DNA of 64,000 bases from Streptomyces sp. man185 (GCA_002551355.1 NTHE01000018.1:58906-122905); one strand, 5' to 3'; shown: positions 53,097-60,821, counted from the first letter of the stretch. Made by a program: numbers and translations. The notes: a model not told the origin generated them from the sequence alone.

Positions 53097-53597
53097 CTAA
53101 GCGTCGAGAACCTGCCCGTCCCGCCGCACGACGGGCTTCTCCACACTCCACGGGAAGTTGATCCACTGGTCGGTCTTCTTCCACACGTACTCGCACTTCA
53201 CGAGGGAGTGGGACTTCTCGTAGATGACGGCGCTGCGGACCTCGGCGACATGGTCGACGCAGAAGTCGTGGACGAGCTTGAGCGTCTTGCCGGTGTCGGC
53301 GACGTCGTCCGCGATCAGAACCTTCTTGTCGGAGAAGTCGATCGCGTTGGGCACGGGCGCCAGCATGACGGGCATCTCCAGCGTGGTCCCGACCCCGGTG
53401 TAGAACTCCACGTTCACCAGATGGATGTTCTTGCAGTCGAGCGCGTAGGCGAGTCCGCCGGCGACGAAGACCCCACCGCGGGCGATGCTCAGCACCACAT
53501 CGGGCTCGTACCCGTCGTCGGCGACGGCCTGCGCCAGCTCGCGCACCGCCCGTCCGAAGCCCTCGTAGGTGAGGTTTTCCCGCACGTCACTAGCCAT
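53097..53597 (-). CDS. phosphoribosyltransferase (xanthine/hypoxanthine type)
   Basis: A 166-residue type I phosphoribosyltransferase. The PRPP-binding loop is VLIADDVADTGKTLKLV (about residue 96); VVLSIARGGVFVAGGLAYAL is the second substrate loop. It resembles Gpt/Hpt-like salvage enzymes that use xanthine, guanine or hypoxanthine. It starts 6 bases after the dcd stop, so the two nucleotide-metabolism genes form an operon. Confidence 0.86.
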   Translation of the reverse strand: MASDVRENLTYEGFGRAVRELAQAVADDGYEPDVVLSIARGGVFVAGGLAYALDCKNIHLVNVEFYTGVGTTLEMPVMLAPVPNAIDFSDKKVLIADDVADTGKTLKLVHDFCVDHVAEVRSAVIYEKSHSLVKCEYVWKKTDQWINFPWSVEKPVVRRDGQVLDA

Positions 53598-53603
53598 GAT
53601 TGA

Positions 53604-54179
53604 TCACACCTGGGTCCGATGGAAGTTCTGGAACGACCGCGAGGCCGTCGGCCCCCGCTGCCCCTGGTACCGCGACTCGTACCGCTCGGAGCCGTACGGG
53701 AACTCGGAGGACGAGCTGAGCTTGAACAGGCACAGCTGCCCGATCTTCATTCCCGGCCAGAGCTTTATGGGCAGCGTCGCGAGGTTCGACAGCTCCAGGG
53801 TCACGTGCCCGGAGAACCCGGGGTCGATGAACCCGGCCGTCGAGTGCGTCACCAGACCGAGCCGCCCGAGCGAACTCTTGCCCTCCAGCCGCGAGGCCAG
53901 GTCGTCGGGGAGCGAGATCACCTCGTACGTGGACGCCAGCACGAACTCCCCGGGGTGCAGGATGAACGCCTCGTCGCCCTCCGGCTCGACGGTGCGAGTC
54001 AGGTCGGGCTGTTCGACCGCCGGGTCGATGTGGGGGTACCGGTGGTTCTCGAACACCCGGAAGTAGCGGTCCAGCCGCACGTCGATGCTCGACGGCTGCA
54101 CCATCGAAGGGTCGTACGGATCAATACGGACTCGGCCGGCGTCGATCTCGGCCCGGATGTCCTTGTCTGAGAGAAGCAC
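53604..54179 (-). CDS. dcd: dCTP deaminase
   Basis: A 191-residue trimeric dUTPase-fold enzyme. [43 protein letters not shown] and [36 protein letters not shown] carry the conserved Ser/Arg/Glu catalytic set (SSLGR and the Glu in VTLEL). It converts dCTP to dUTP for thymidylate synthesis. Length is normal. First gene of the dcd-phosphoribosyltransferase operon. Confidence 0.95.
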   Translation of the reverse strand: MLLSDKDIRAEIDAGRVRIDPYDPSMVQPSSIDVRLDRYFRVFENHRYPHIDPAVEQPDLTRTVEPEGDEAFILHPGEFVLASTYEVISLPDDLASRLEGKSSLGRLGLVTHSTAGFIDPGFSGHVTLELSNLATLPIKLWPGMKIGQLCLFKLSSSSEFPYGSERYESRYQGQRGPTASRSFQNFHRTQV

Positions 54180-54292
54180 GTCCCGAGGATACGCAGAACG
54201 CGCGAGCCCGCCCCAACCGGACCACCCGCGCGCCTGCCTTGTGCCTCACCGTGACCACTGCTTGCCTGCCCGGCTACCGCTTCCTCGCGGCA

Positions 54293-54445
54293 CACCACTT
54301 GCCCGCGGCTTCCGCTTCCCTACGGCTACCGCCTGCCTGCGGCCACCACTTGCCCGCGGCCACTGCATCCCTGCGGCTACCGCCTGCCTGCGGCCACCAC
54401 TTGCCCGCGGCCACTGCATCCCTGCGGCTACCGCCTGCCTGCGGC
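54293..54445. repeat. 51-base tandem repeat, three copies
   Basis: Units begin at 54293, 54344 and 54395. Copies 2 and 3 (54344-54394 and 54395-54445) are identical by eye; copy 1 differs at several positions. The period is 17 codons. Both strands stay open across it, giving repetitive shadows with no ribosome site, so I treat it as a non-coding minisatellite. It abuts the stop codon of the zinc-ribbon gene. Confidence 0.85.
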
Positions 54446-54618
54446 TACCGCTTCTCGAACGCCACCGGAACGGCCTGCCGCAACCGGGCACACCGGGGGC
54501 ACCGGATCAACCGCCCCGGCCCGATCCTGTCGGCCCCGAGCAGCTGCATCGGGAACGACGAGGTAGCGAAAACGTGCCCTTCGGCACAGCGGACGACGGT
54601 GCGCTCCATCGACTCCAT
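54445..54618 (-). CDS. small zinc-ribbon protein
   Basis: A 57-residue protein from ATG 54618 (MESMERTVVRCAEGHVFATSSFPMQLLGADRIGPGRLIRCPRCARLRQAVPVAFEKR), preceded by GGGAAGGG. CAEGH and CPRC supply three Cys and one His, a compact zinc ribbon. Small proteins of this form are widespread in streptomycetes; they may bind nucleic acid. ATG 54609 is an alternative start. The tandem repeat begins at its stop codon. Confidence 0.75.
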   Translation of the reverse strand: MESMERTVVRCAEGHVFATSSFPMQLLGADRIGPGRLIRCPRCARLRQAVPVAFEKR

Positions 54619-54776
54619 CAAGTCCCTTCCCCAACCACATATGGACGAGAAAGCCACATTAGGGGATGAACAGGACGCGACTCCACGCGGCACTCCGACC
54701 ACCCACGCTACGCCCCCAACTCCCGCGCATCACACCCCCATCCACCCTCCCCGCCTCCCGGGGACACAAAGCGCGA

Positions 54777-54805
54777 AGGCCCCGCGGCGCGTCCGCCGGG
54801 GGCCT
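54777..54805. terminator. hairpin upstream of tRNA-Gly
   Basis: AGGCCCC plus GCGGCG pair with CGCCG plus GGGGCCT. It is 50 bases before the tRNA gene and may end transcription reaching it, or be part of the tRNA promoter region. Confidence 0.45.
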
Positions 54806-54855
54806 GACATGGGGTAGAGTGTGGGACGATGCATCGCCGGTGATCGGCATGCTTC

Positions 54856-54929
54856 GCGGGTGTAGTTTAATGGTAGAACATGAGCTTCCCAAGCTCAGAG
54901 CGCGAGTTCGATTCTCGTCACCCGCTCCA
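54856..54929 (+). tRNA. tRNA-Gly (anticodon CCC), encoded CCA
   Basis: A 74-base cloverleaf: acceptor stem GCGGGTG / CACCCGC, D-arm TAGTTTAATGGTAGAACA, anticodon arm TGAGC-TTCCCAA-GCTCA (anticodon CCC), T-arm GCGAGTTCGATTCTCGT, discriminator T and CCA. The last 43 bases of the gene are also attL of an integrated island; the tRNA stays complete because the element restores the 3' end. Confidence 0.96.
54886..54928 (+). mobile_element. attL of integrated island (tRNA 3' half)
   Basis: The tRNA 3' half from the anticodon loop to CC of CCA is repeated at 60237-60279 with 40 of 43 identical bases. Integration of a tyrosine-recombinase element into the tRNA 3' end produces exactly this pattern. 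This copy marks the left boundary. Confidence 0.85.
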
Positions 54930-54942
54930 CGCAGTACCTACG

Positions 54943-54977
54943 AAAGCCCCAGGCCAGCGGCCCGGGGCTTCTTTGTT
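54943..54977 (+). terminator. terminator after tRNA-Gly, carried by the island
   Basis: AAGCCCCAGGCC / GGCCCGGGGCTT (one mismatch) followed by CTTTGTTG. It is inside the island, so the inserted element supplies the tRNA terminator. The original chromosomal terminator appears to be the hairpin at 60281-60315. Confidence 0.75.
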
Positions 54978-55443
54978 GTCTAGACCTCTTGCGGTGCGGC
55001 GTGCCCTCCGCGTGCCCTCCGCGTGCCCTAAGTCGCGCGAATGCGCCACGGAAAGGCCACCCAGAGCACACCTCGCGACATTCGCGCCAGTCCGCTGGGG
55101 CAGGCTCCCCTCCGCGAGGGAGCAGGCGCCAGCCGCAGGGAGAGGCCCCGTCGCCGCGCCCCCGCAGCACCCCACACACCAACAAGGGCGGGTCCGCTCG
55201 GGCGGCACCCCCAGCCCGACTCTCCCGGACCGGAGTAACCACCCAAGAGCAAAGCGTTGGACGCACAAGCAACGACCGAAGCCGCAACTTACAGCACAGA
55301 AAATGTCGAATTACAAACCGAACGCCCCCTTGACGCTATCTTTTGATCAATAGCGAACTTTACTACCCATGCTCACCGCATCATCCGGTTAAATTCCCGC
55401 GCATCGCGCCATTCGCGCGCGACAGGTAAACACGGGGGTTGCA
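54978..55443. other. left arm of island, non-coding
   Basis: About 465 bases from the tRNA terminator to the first cargo gene. It holds three GTGCCC repeats (55001-55028), then GC-rich sequence without convincing genes, and becomes clearly AT-richer from ~55260 to 55430, which should be the promoter of the cargo operon. Open frames here lack ribosome sites. Confidence 0.45.
55001..55028 (+). repeat. three GTGCCC repeats at 11-base spacing (left integrase arm sites)
   Basis: GTGCCC occurs at 55001, 55012 and 55023, within GCGTGCCCTCC units. The same hexamer with the same 11-base spacing occurs at 60111 and 60122, near the right end. Paired short repeats at both ends are typical integrase arm-binding sites. 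Confidence 0.65.
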
Positions 55444-56001
55444 ATGAGTGATGCATTGGCGTTTCCCGCACTGGCCGCCTCGGCTCTCCCTCAGACCATC
55501 GGGTTCCTCCTCCACCGTGCCGAGGTAGTCCTCGACCGCCGTGCACAGCGAAGGGATACGGGCGCTCCGCTCCCGCCGGAGGAAGTGGAGGAAGTACCAG
55601 ACGTGGTGGTCGGGGACCCTGGCAACGCGCTGGACTTCGACCCGGCCGAGGTGACCGACGAGCGAACGGAACGGCTGGAGACGTTGGTGGAGGCGCTCGG
55701 GCTGTACGCCGAGAACGGGCACCTGGCCGAGGGGCAGGATGAACGACTGCGCCGCACCTTGGGTCGGCTTCGGGCCCTCCTTGAGGACGTGTACGGACGT
55801 CACATCACCTTCGCAGGCGAAGCGCAGCGGCCTGCAAGCGGCATGCGCATCGTCAACAGGGCCCGAGACGTCCGCGGTGTCTCGCGTGCGTTGAAGGCTC
55901 GACGGGTATCCAGCAGCGCGAACGCCGACATCGTCCACACCGCTGAGGTTGTCCATCCCGGCGGGGAAATGATCAGCGTCGAGATTGACGAACTTATGTG
56001 A
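55444..56001 (+). CDS. island cargo protein 1, unknown, helical
   Basis: A 185-residue protein (ALAASALPQTIGFLLHRAEVVLDRRAQRRD; TDERTERLETLVEALGLYAENGHLAEGQDERLRRTLGRLRALLEDVYGRHITFAGE). The middle is predicted helical; the C-terminus contains NADIVHTAEVVHPGGEMISVEIDEL. No family recognised and no membrane segment. A GGGG-rich site lies before the ATG. It is first in the three-gene operon, 71 bases before the large gene, and probably a small partner (adaptor or effector regulator). Confidence 0.7.
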   Translation: MSDALAFPALAASALPQTIGFLLHRAEVVLDRRAQRRDTGAPLPPEEVEEVPDVVVGDPGNALDFDPAEVTDERTERLETLVEALGLYAENGHLAEGQDERLRRTLGRLRALLEDVYGRHITFAGEAQRPASGMRIVNRARDVRGVSRALKARRVSSSANADIVHTAEVVHPGGEMISVEIDELM

Positions 56002-56072
56002 GTTGCGTCCTTAACGCCTCGCCGCACAAGCAAAAGTCACAGACCGCAAGACCAGCAAGGGGGAGAGCAAGC

Positions 56073-58478
56073 ATGGGATTTCCTGCGCCCGAGAATCCAC
56101 TCGGCGGAACCTTTCGGAGCGGAAATGGCTACGACGACTTCGGTAAGGAAGGTCCCCGGGTTGAGCGGGCCAGGCAGGAGGATGCTGACGGCGGCACGCC
56201 AACCGACCCACAGTTGCGGGACGGACGTGGGGACCACCGCTCCGATGATGGTCGGAACGGTTCTGTCGGGTCTGGAGCGAACGGCTTTGCTAGCGGTACA
56301 GGCCCAGCCAGCCATGACGATGATCCCGGCGTACGTGAGGCTCAGCGGATGCTGCGGGCTGCGGTCGCCGAACTGCGGCAGGAGGCCCTGTTCAACTTCG
56401 GTGAGATGACGGCGGTGAAGCTCACGGCGGTCCTGGGACAGTTGTTGGAGCACTCGGAGCTGCCCCGCCGCTACCTGGAGACCGTCCGCGCGGTGTTCGC
56501 CGAGCCGGTCGGTTACCGGACGGCATATAGAGCACTTGAGGAGCCGGGCGCGGTGTTGGTCCTGCCCCGGGAGCCTGGTGCGGGCCGGACGTTCACCGCC
56601 CACGCCCTCCTGGCTGATCTGCACCTTCGTACCGGGGCCAGAGTAGGACCCTTGAGCTTCGGCGGCACCGCACGGTTTCCCCTGCGGCTTCTCCCTCGTG
56701 AGCAGAACGCCGGCTATCTACTGGATCTCCCGGCCGACGAGGACGAGACCGTGGCGGTCAGCAGCGACTTCGGGGCGCTGCTCCACGACATCCAGCAGAC
56801 GTTGAAGAACCGCTCCTCACGACTGATCGTGCTGACCACACCGGAGCAGTGGCAGCGGATCCGAGGGGGTGCCCCGGAAGGGGTCGTCCCCCAACTGGGC
56901 AAGCCAGACCCCGTGAAGGTGGCCCGCACCTGGCTCTCGGCCGAGGCTCCCGAACTTGACACCACGCGCTGGCTCACCGACGGACGCATTCTGGAACTGT
57001 TAGCCGGGCAGCCACCCTCCGACGTTCTCCACACCGTCGGCCTCATCCTCAAGTCCGAGCAGACCAAGCAAATCCACTGGACCAAGGAGTCCGTAACCCA
57101 GGAACAGGTCGAAGCAGACCCGGACGGCTTCAATGCCAGGGTGCTGAGTGTTGTCGAGGCACGCACCGACTGGCGCGAGGAATTACTCAAGTGGCACAAG
57201 AAGCCGGGAAGGACCGACTTCCAGCGGAACTTCCTTCTGGTCGCCGCACTGTTCCGGAGCGCGACTGTCGCGCATGTGTACGTGAAGGCGGCCGATCTCT
57301 GCGGCCACTTCAAGACACCGCTGTCGCTAAAAGGACAGGTCTCGCCAGGCGTCGTTGAGCTGGTGGATGAGATCGATGCCGAACTCGATCCGGCGAATGA
57401 CACGCTCGATTTCGGCCGACCAGGATGGGACGACGCCGTCCTGAGCTACTTCTGGATCGACCGACCAGCGGTACGGAAGACTTTCCTGGCGTGGATGGCC
57501 GAGGCGCCAACGACCAAGAAGAAAAAGACCAACGAGTTCCTGGAATCGTTCACGACGGACGACCGGCTCCTCTTGGCGAACAGGGTCGGCACCTTCGCTG
57601 TGCGCTGGGCCACCCGTCATAGGAAGCCAGATCCCCTTGAAAAAATCATCTCAGCCTGGCATGGGGACCCGGTCCTGTGGAAAGCAGCCACCGAGCTGAT
57701 CTCGGCTGCCTCCCTTCATCCGACCATGGGGCGTTTCATCCACGAGCTGTTGCTGCGCTGGTCCAAGAACAGGGAGGACGCAGCACTGCCCAGGTTGGCT
57801 GTCGATGTGTGCGCTGGCGAGTTTGGTCGCCTCTACACCACCAAGGCGCTGCTGCGCCTTGGATACGCGGCAGGCTCGGAGGACTCCGGGGTACAAAAGT
57901 CGCTGCATTCCGCGGTCCGCGCCATCTGGTCTAACCCGACTGCTCGCAAAGCCCTGTTCAACTCAATCATCGACTGGTGCGCTTCTGATGCCAACCGTCT
58001 TGCCTCAGGCTGCCGTTCCTTTGCGGCCTTGGCCACTCTGACGGCGGGCCGAGAGGGTGAGGCCGACCCCGAGCCGGTGCTACTCCAGGAAGGTAGCGAG
58101 GAGGACGAGTTCCAGCCCGCGCTGAAAGACCTGGCCGTCGGCTGGCAGACGTTGTTGACACCCACTGACGACGACACGGTGCCCGCAGAAGCGCTCCGCC
58201 TTTGGATGGACGCCGCCCACCAGCGTCCGAACCTGAGCCCCCTCGTGTTCAGCGTCCTCAGAGAGGCCCTGGACGCACCAGACCCGGACCTTGCCCGCAG
58301 GCTCCGCAACCGCCTGAACGACCTGTTGTACGCCTGGCAGCCCTACCCGGCACCGCACGCCGACGCCACACGCGTACGACTGCGACACGAACTGGCCGAC
58401 CTCCTCGCCCATGATCGGAGCCGGGCCGTCGCCAAGTACCACCCCCGTGTCGTCGGCCGTTCCACGGAGACCACGTGA
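56073..58478 (+). CDS. island cargo protein 2, large protein with degenerate P-loop
   Basis: An 801-residue protein from ATG 56073, seven bases after GGGGGAGAG. Residues 1-90 are acidic, Gly/Asp-rich and disordered. The segment AVLVLPREPGAGRTFTAHALLADL (GAGRT at residues 169-173) looks like a Walker A with Arg in place of Lys; later strands YLLDLP and SRLIVLTTPEQW sit where Walker B and sensor 1 would. The remainder (residues ~300-800) is helical with repeat-like stretches. Two TTA codons (57000-57002, 57183-57185) make it bldA-dependent. I recall no named family; a STAND-like NTPase is possible. Its stop overlaps the third gene. Confidence 0.72.
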   Translation: MGFPAPENPLGGTFRSGNGYDDFGKEGPRVERARQEDADGGTPTDPQLRDGRGDHRSDDGRNGSVGSGANGFASGTGPASHDDDPGVREAQRMLRAAVAELRQEALFNFGEMTAVKLTAVLGQLLEHSELPRRYLETVRAVFAEPVGYRTAYRALEEPGAVLVLPREPGAGRTFTAHALLADLHLRTGARVGPLSFGGTARFPLRLLPREQNAGYLLDLPADEDETVAVSSDFGALLHDIQQTLKNRSSRLIVLTTPEQWQRIRGGAPEGVVPQLGKPDPVKVARTWLSAEAPELDTTRWLTDGRILELLAGQPPSDVLHTVGLILKSEQTKQIHWTKESVTQEQVEADPDGFNARVLSVVEARTDWREELLKWHKKPGRTDFQRNFLLVAALFRSATVAHVYVKAADLCGHFKTPLSLKGQVSPGVVELVDEIDAELDPANDTLDFGRPGWDDAVLSYFWIDRPAVRKTFLAWMAEAPTTKKKKTNEFLESFTTDDRLLLANRVGTFAVRWATRHRKPDPLEKIISAWHGDPVLWKAATELISAASLHPTMGRFIHELLLRWSKNREDAALPRLAVDVCAGEFGRLYTTKALLRLGYAAGSEDSGVQKSLHSAVRAIWSNPTARKALFNSIIDWCASDANRLASGCRSFAALATLTAGREGEADPEPVLLQEGSEEDEFQPALKDLAVGWQTLLTPTDDDTVPAEALRLWMDAAHQRPNLSPLVFSVLREALDAPDPDLARRLRNRLNDLLYAWQPYPAPHADATRVRLRHELADLLAHDRSRAVAKYHPRVVGRSTETT

Positions 58479-59080
58479 GCCCGCTGATACGCAAAGACTC
58501 CTCGCGCAGCGCGGGCACCGCACAGGCCAACTGGGTGCGAGAATTCCGCGACCTCCTCGACAGCAACGAACCCGGCCTCACATTCGACGCCACCATCCGA
58601 GTCGAGTGGCGCCGGCAGGAAGGCGGGCCGGGCAGCACTACTGCCTACGAAGATGCCGGACGGGCGGTACGGCATATCGCGGAGAGTCTCGCTTCCCAGC
58701 GCAGCGTTTTGCGCTGGGAAGCTACGGAACAGGACATCAACCACGACCTCAGACGCCTCCTGCCATGGTGCACCGAAGGCATTGAGATCCTGAGAGCGCA
58801 GGTCACCCTCCACGTCGACGATCACACTCACGCCACCGCCCAGCGCATCGCTCAACTCAAGCGTGAAGAGACACTGGAAGAACTCGCACGCCGCCAAACC
58901 GCAGCACGTGTCCGGTTCATGCAGGACGAGATTCTGCGTACCCCGGCCACGGCACGCCTATACCTGTTGCTGGAGCAGACTGCGCACCACGGCTACCTGC
59001 CGCCAGGCGTCGATGCCGATCAGATCGTGCGGGATGTCCAGCAGTGGCACCCAAAAGCGCAGTGGGTCGCCGTCGCCTAG
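58475..59080 (+). CDS. island cargo protein 3, SPFH-like
   Basis: A 201-residue protein from GTG 58475, overlapping the previous stop (GTGA), so translation is coupled. The sequence GLTFDATIRVEWRRQEGG, AGRAVRHIAESLASQRSVLRWEATEQDINHDLRRLLPWCTEGIEILRAQVTLHVDDHTHATAQRIAQLKREETLEELARRQTAARVRFMQ resembles a soluble SPFH/band-7-type domain followed by a coiled coil. It has no membrane anchor. It ends at TAG 59078, but the same frame continues for 50 more codons to TGA 59231, so the gene may be truncated by a nonsense mutation. Confidence 0.65.
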   Translation: MSPLIRKDSSRSAGTAQANWVREFRDLLDSNEPGLTFDATIRVEWRRQEGGPGSTTAYEDAGRAVRHIAESLASQRSVLRWEATEQDINHDLRRLLPWCTEGIEILRAQVTLHVDDHTHATAQRIAQLKREETLEELARRQTAARVRFMQDEILRTPATARLYLLLEQTAHHGYLPPGVDADQIVRDVQQWHPKAQWVAVA

Positions 59081-59233
59081 CTCCTGCACACCTTTGTAGG
59101 CAAACTGACCGACAAGGACGCAGGCGACCTTCTACGCACCCTGCACGTGCTGTTCCTGGAGTACGGACAAAAGGAACTCGCCGAACAACTCCCAATGGAA
59201 CCGGGCCAGCGGAACTCAGAGCGACCGGCGTGA
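59081..59233 (+). pseudogene. in-frame continuation of cargo gene 3 beyond TAG
   Basis: After TAG 59078-59080 the frame reads LLHTFVGKLTDKDAGDLLRTLHVLFLEYGQKELAEQLPMEPG and stops at 59231. Its composition is like that of the preceding protein and it has no start of its own. A single base change (for example GAG to TAG) would explain it; a translation read-through is the alternative. Confidence 0.55.
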
Positions 59234-59499
59234 GCCGGGGGAAAGAGATCCGGCTGACCATAGTCCGCGTGCTCCTGTCCCCTCGTACCAGCTGGCACGC
59301 TTGCACGGCGATACGGCGAAGCCGGGCCCCGCTGACCTTCGATGCTGCGTGGCGGCACGCACGGCTGCGCGAACATCCTGATGAGGCCCCGTATCGGCTT
59401 CAGGGGCACCGAGCCGAAACCCTTCAACAGCCGGAAGGCCCTAGCCGAAGAACACCGGATGGCCGGGGCGTGTAGCGACGACGCCCCGGCCATCCGACT
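59234..59499. other. gap between cargo operon and integrase remnant
   Basis: About 265 bases with no supported gene. It contains the strong hairpin at 59458-59494. Open frames in it are shadows. Confidence 0.4.
59458..59494. terminator. terminator between cargo operon and integrase remnant
   Basis: Perfect 14-base stem GATGGCCGGGGCGT / ACGCCCCGGCCATC with a 9-base loop, between convergent genes. Confidence 0.85.
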
Positions 59500-60030
59500 T
59501 CAGACTTCCAAAGCAGCGGACGACGCTTGGCTAGTTGCCCTCCTGACTGCACGAACCCTCAAGTCGATGCCGTCAGCGACCTCCTGCTGACGTTCGTCGT
59601 CGGAGTGCTGGTAAATCAGCTCAGCCTTCTCCGAGGACTGGCCGGCGCGGACCATCGTGTCCTTGAGCGTGGCGCCCGACTGGGTGGACAAGGTGTGGCC
59701 GGTATGGCGGAGGTCGTAGAAGCGGAAGTCCTCCGGCAGGCCCACCTTGGCGCGGGCCCTGCGCCACTTGCGGCCGAAGGTGGACCGCCGGAATGGTGCG
59801 CCCCGCTCGCCGACGAACAGACGGCCGTTGGGCTCCTTCTCCGCGTACCAGTCCAGGTGCCGTTTCACCTCGATGTACAAGAAGGCCGGCAGGAAGACGG
59901 TTCGGCGTCCGGCGGTCGACTTCGTGTCGCCCTCGCCCCGGCGGCCTGTGGTCAGCTTCCACGATGGTGTTGGCCCCGATCACCAGGTCGGCTCCCAGCA
60001 GCGACGACATGACCAAACTCTGCGGCAAGC
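59500..60030 (-). pseudogene. tyrosine-family integrase, C-terminal remnant
   Basis: Readable from about residue KLTTGRRGEGDTKSTAGRRTVFLP to LEV*. The catalytic box region has FYDLRHTGHTLSTQSGATLKDTMVRAGQSSEKAELIYQHSDDERQ, i.e. the R-H-x-x-R/H motif (RHTGH) and the second His of the box (YQHSD). The catalytic Tyr position is not clear in this stretch. The N-terminal domain is missing: upstream traces (SSLLGADLVIGANTIVE) are in another frame, with stops in between. The island is therefore probably immobile. Confidence 0.8.
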
Positions 60031-60110
60031 AGGTCCGCGCCATCCCTCTCTGACCCGCCGGCCCACCCCCCGAACACACCCCTGGCAGAGTCCGCTGTGT
60101 CGCCGCCCTC

Positions 60111-60127
60111 GTGCCCCATCCGTGCCC
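60111..60127 (+). repeat. two GTGCCC repeats (right integrase arm sites)
   Basis: GTGCCC at 60111 and 60122, 11 bases apart, mirror the left set at 55001-55028. They are just inside the right att site. Confidence 0.6.
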
Positions 60128-60236
60128 AGCAGCGCGGACAACAGCGGTCAGATACAGCCTCAGAGACCGTGGCAACCCCAGCTTCCTCGCAGGAAAGAGC
60201 AGGTCAGAGCCCTTCCGAAGACTCAAGCACCGCTGA
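60128..60236. other. right end of the island, non-coding
   Basis: Between the arm repeats and attR there is about 110 bases with no gene. It lies upstream of the broken integrase and could be its former promoter. Confidence 0.35.
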
Positions 60237-60279
60237 TTCCCAAGCTCGGAGGGCGAGTTCGATTCTCGTCACCCACTCC
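60237..60279 (+). mobile_element. attR of integrated island (partial tRNA-Gly copy)
   Basis: TTCCCAAGCTC then GGAGGGCGAGTTCGATTCTCGTCACCC then ACTCC: 40 of 43 bases match the tRNA 3' half at 54886-54928 (differences at 60248, 60252 and 60275). There is no 5' half, so it is not a tRNA gene. It is the right boundary of the island. Confidence 0.85.
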
Positions 60280-60280
60280 C

Positions 60281-60315
60281 ATGAGAGAGCCGTCACTGAC
60301 TTGTGGCTCTCTCAT
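60281..60315 (+). terminator. former terminator of tRNA-Gly
   Basis: ATGAGAGAGCC pairs perfectly with GGCTCTCTCAT, followed by TGTTC. It lies directly after attR where the original tRNA terminator would be, so it marks the pre-integration chromosome. Confidence 0.7.
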
Positions 60316-60554
60316 TGTTCAGTCCAATTCTCGCCCGCCGTGCGGGTCCGTGCCGGAACACTCCTGCGACCAGACAGGACGTGTTCGGTGGGCGTGCCAG
60401 GAGCCGCCCTCAGCCAGCAGTACCGAGGGCCCCGGCGAGGTTGGGCGTCCTGGCTTGTGGCGGGAGACCGAAGCGGATGCCGCGGGGGCTGTCGGAGCCA
60501 CTGCAGAGCAGCGCGCGACTGGTGTGGTCGGCAAGTGCCACCGGGGGGAGTCGA
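60316..60554. other. no supported gene
   Basis: About 240 bases right of the island with several shadow frames and no ribosome site. I see nothing specific. Confidence 0.35.
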
Positions 60555-60821
60555 TTACCACTTCTCACCGCGCCAGAACGGATGATCGAACAAAGTCTCG
60601 GCAAGGGTGGCCGCGGCGTCAGGCGAAGAGCCCACGATGGCACGGGCACAGGCGACGATCGCGGTGGCCTGGGCCGGCAGGTCGGCGTCGCCGAGAACGG
60701 GCAGCAGGAGGAGCAGGCGGGCGTACGGGTAGGCGATCCCTCTGCCTGTCACCGGGGGGGGCAGGGCGGTGGGGACCGGCTCGCCCCAGACGAGCCCGGG
60801 GCCGGAGGAAGCCCTCGACAC
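60555..60821 (-). CDS. hypothetical small protein
   Basis: An open frame of 88 codons (GIAYPYARLLLLLPVLGDADLPAQATAIVACARAIVGSSPDAAATLAETLFDHPFWRGEKW). The composition is plausible and the end LFDHPFWRGEKW looks protein-like, but no good ribosome site precedes it and no family is recognised. It may be the C-terminal piece of a larger broken gene. Confidence 0.35.
   Translation of the reverse strand: MSRASSGPGLVWGEPVPTALPPPVTGRGIAYPYARLLLLLPVLGDADLPAQATAIVACARAIVGSSPDAAATLAETLFDHPFWRGEKW

Noticed and set aside
53200..53603. Forward-strand open frame opposite the phosphoribosyltransferase gene
   Set aside because: It is an antisense shadow with no ribosome site; the reverse frame has clear motifs.
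54239..54817. Repetitive open frames across the 51-base repeat
   Set aside because: They are open on both strands because of the repeat and have no ribosome site.
54970..54990. DasR box near GTCTAGACC after the tRNA
   Set aside because: Only half of the palindrome matches and no regulated gene follows.
60237..60279. Second tRNA-Gly gene
   Set aside because: Only the 3' half is present; the D-arm and 5' acceptor strand are absent, so it is an att duplicate.
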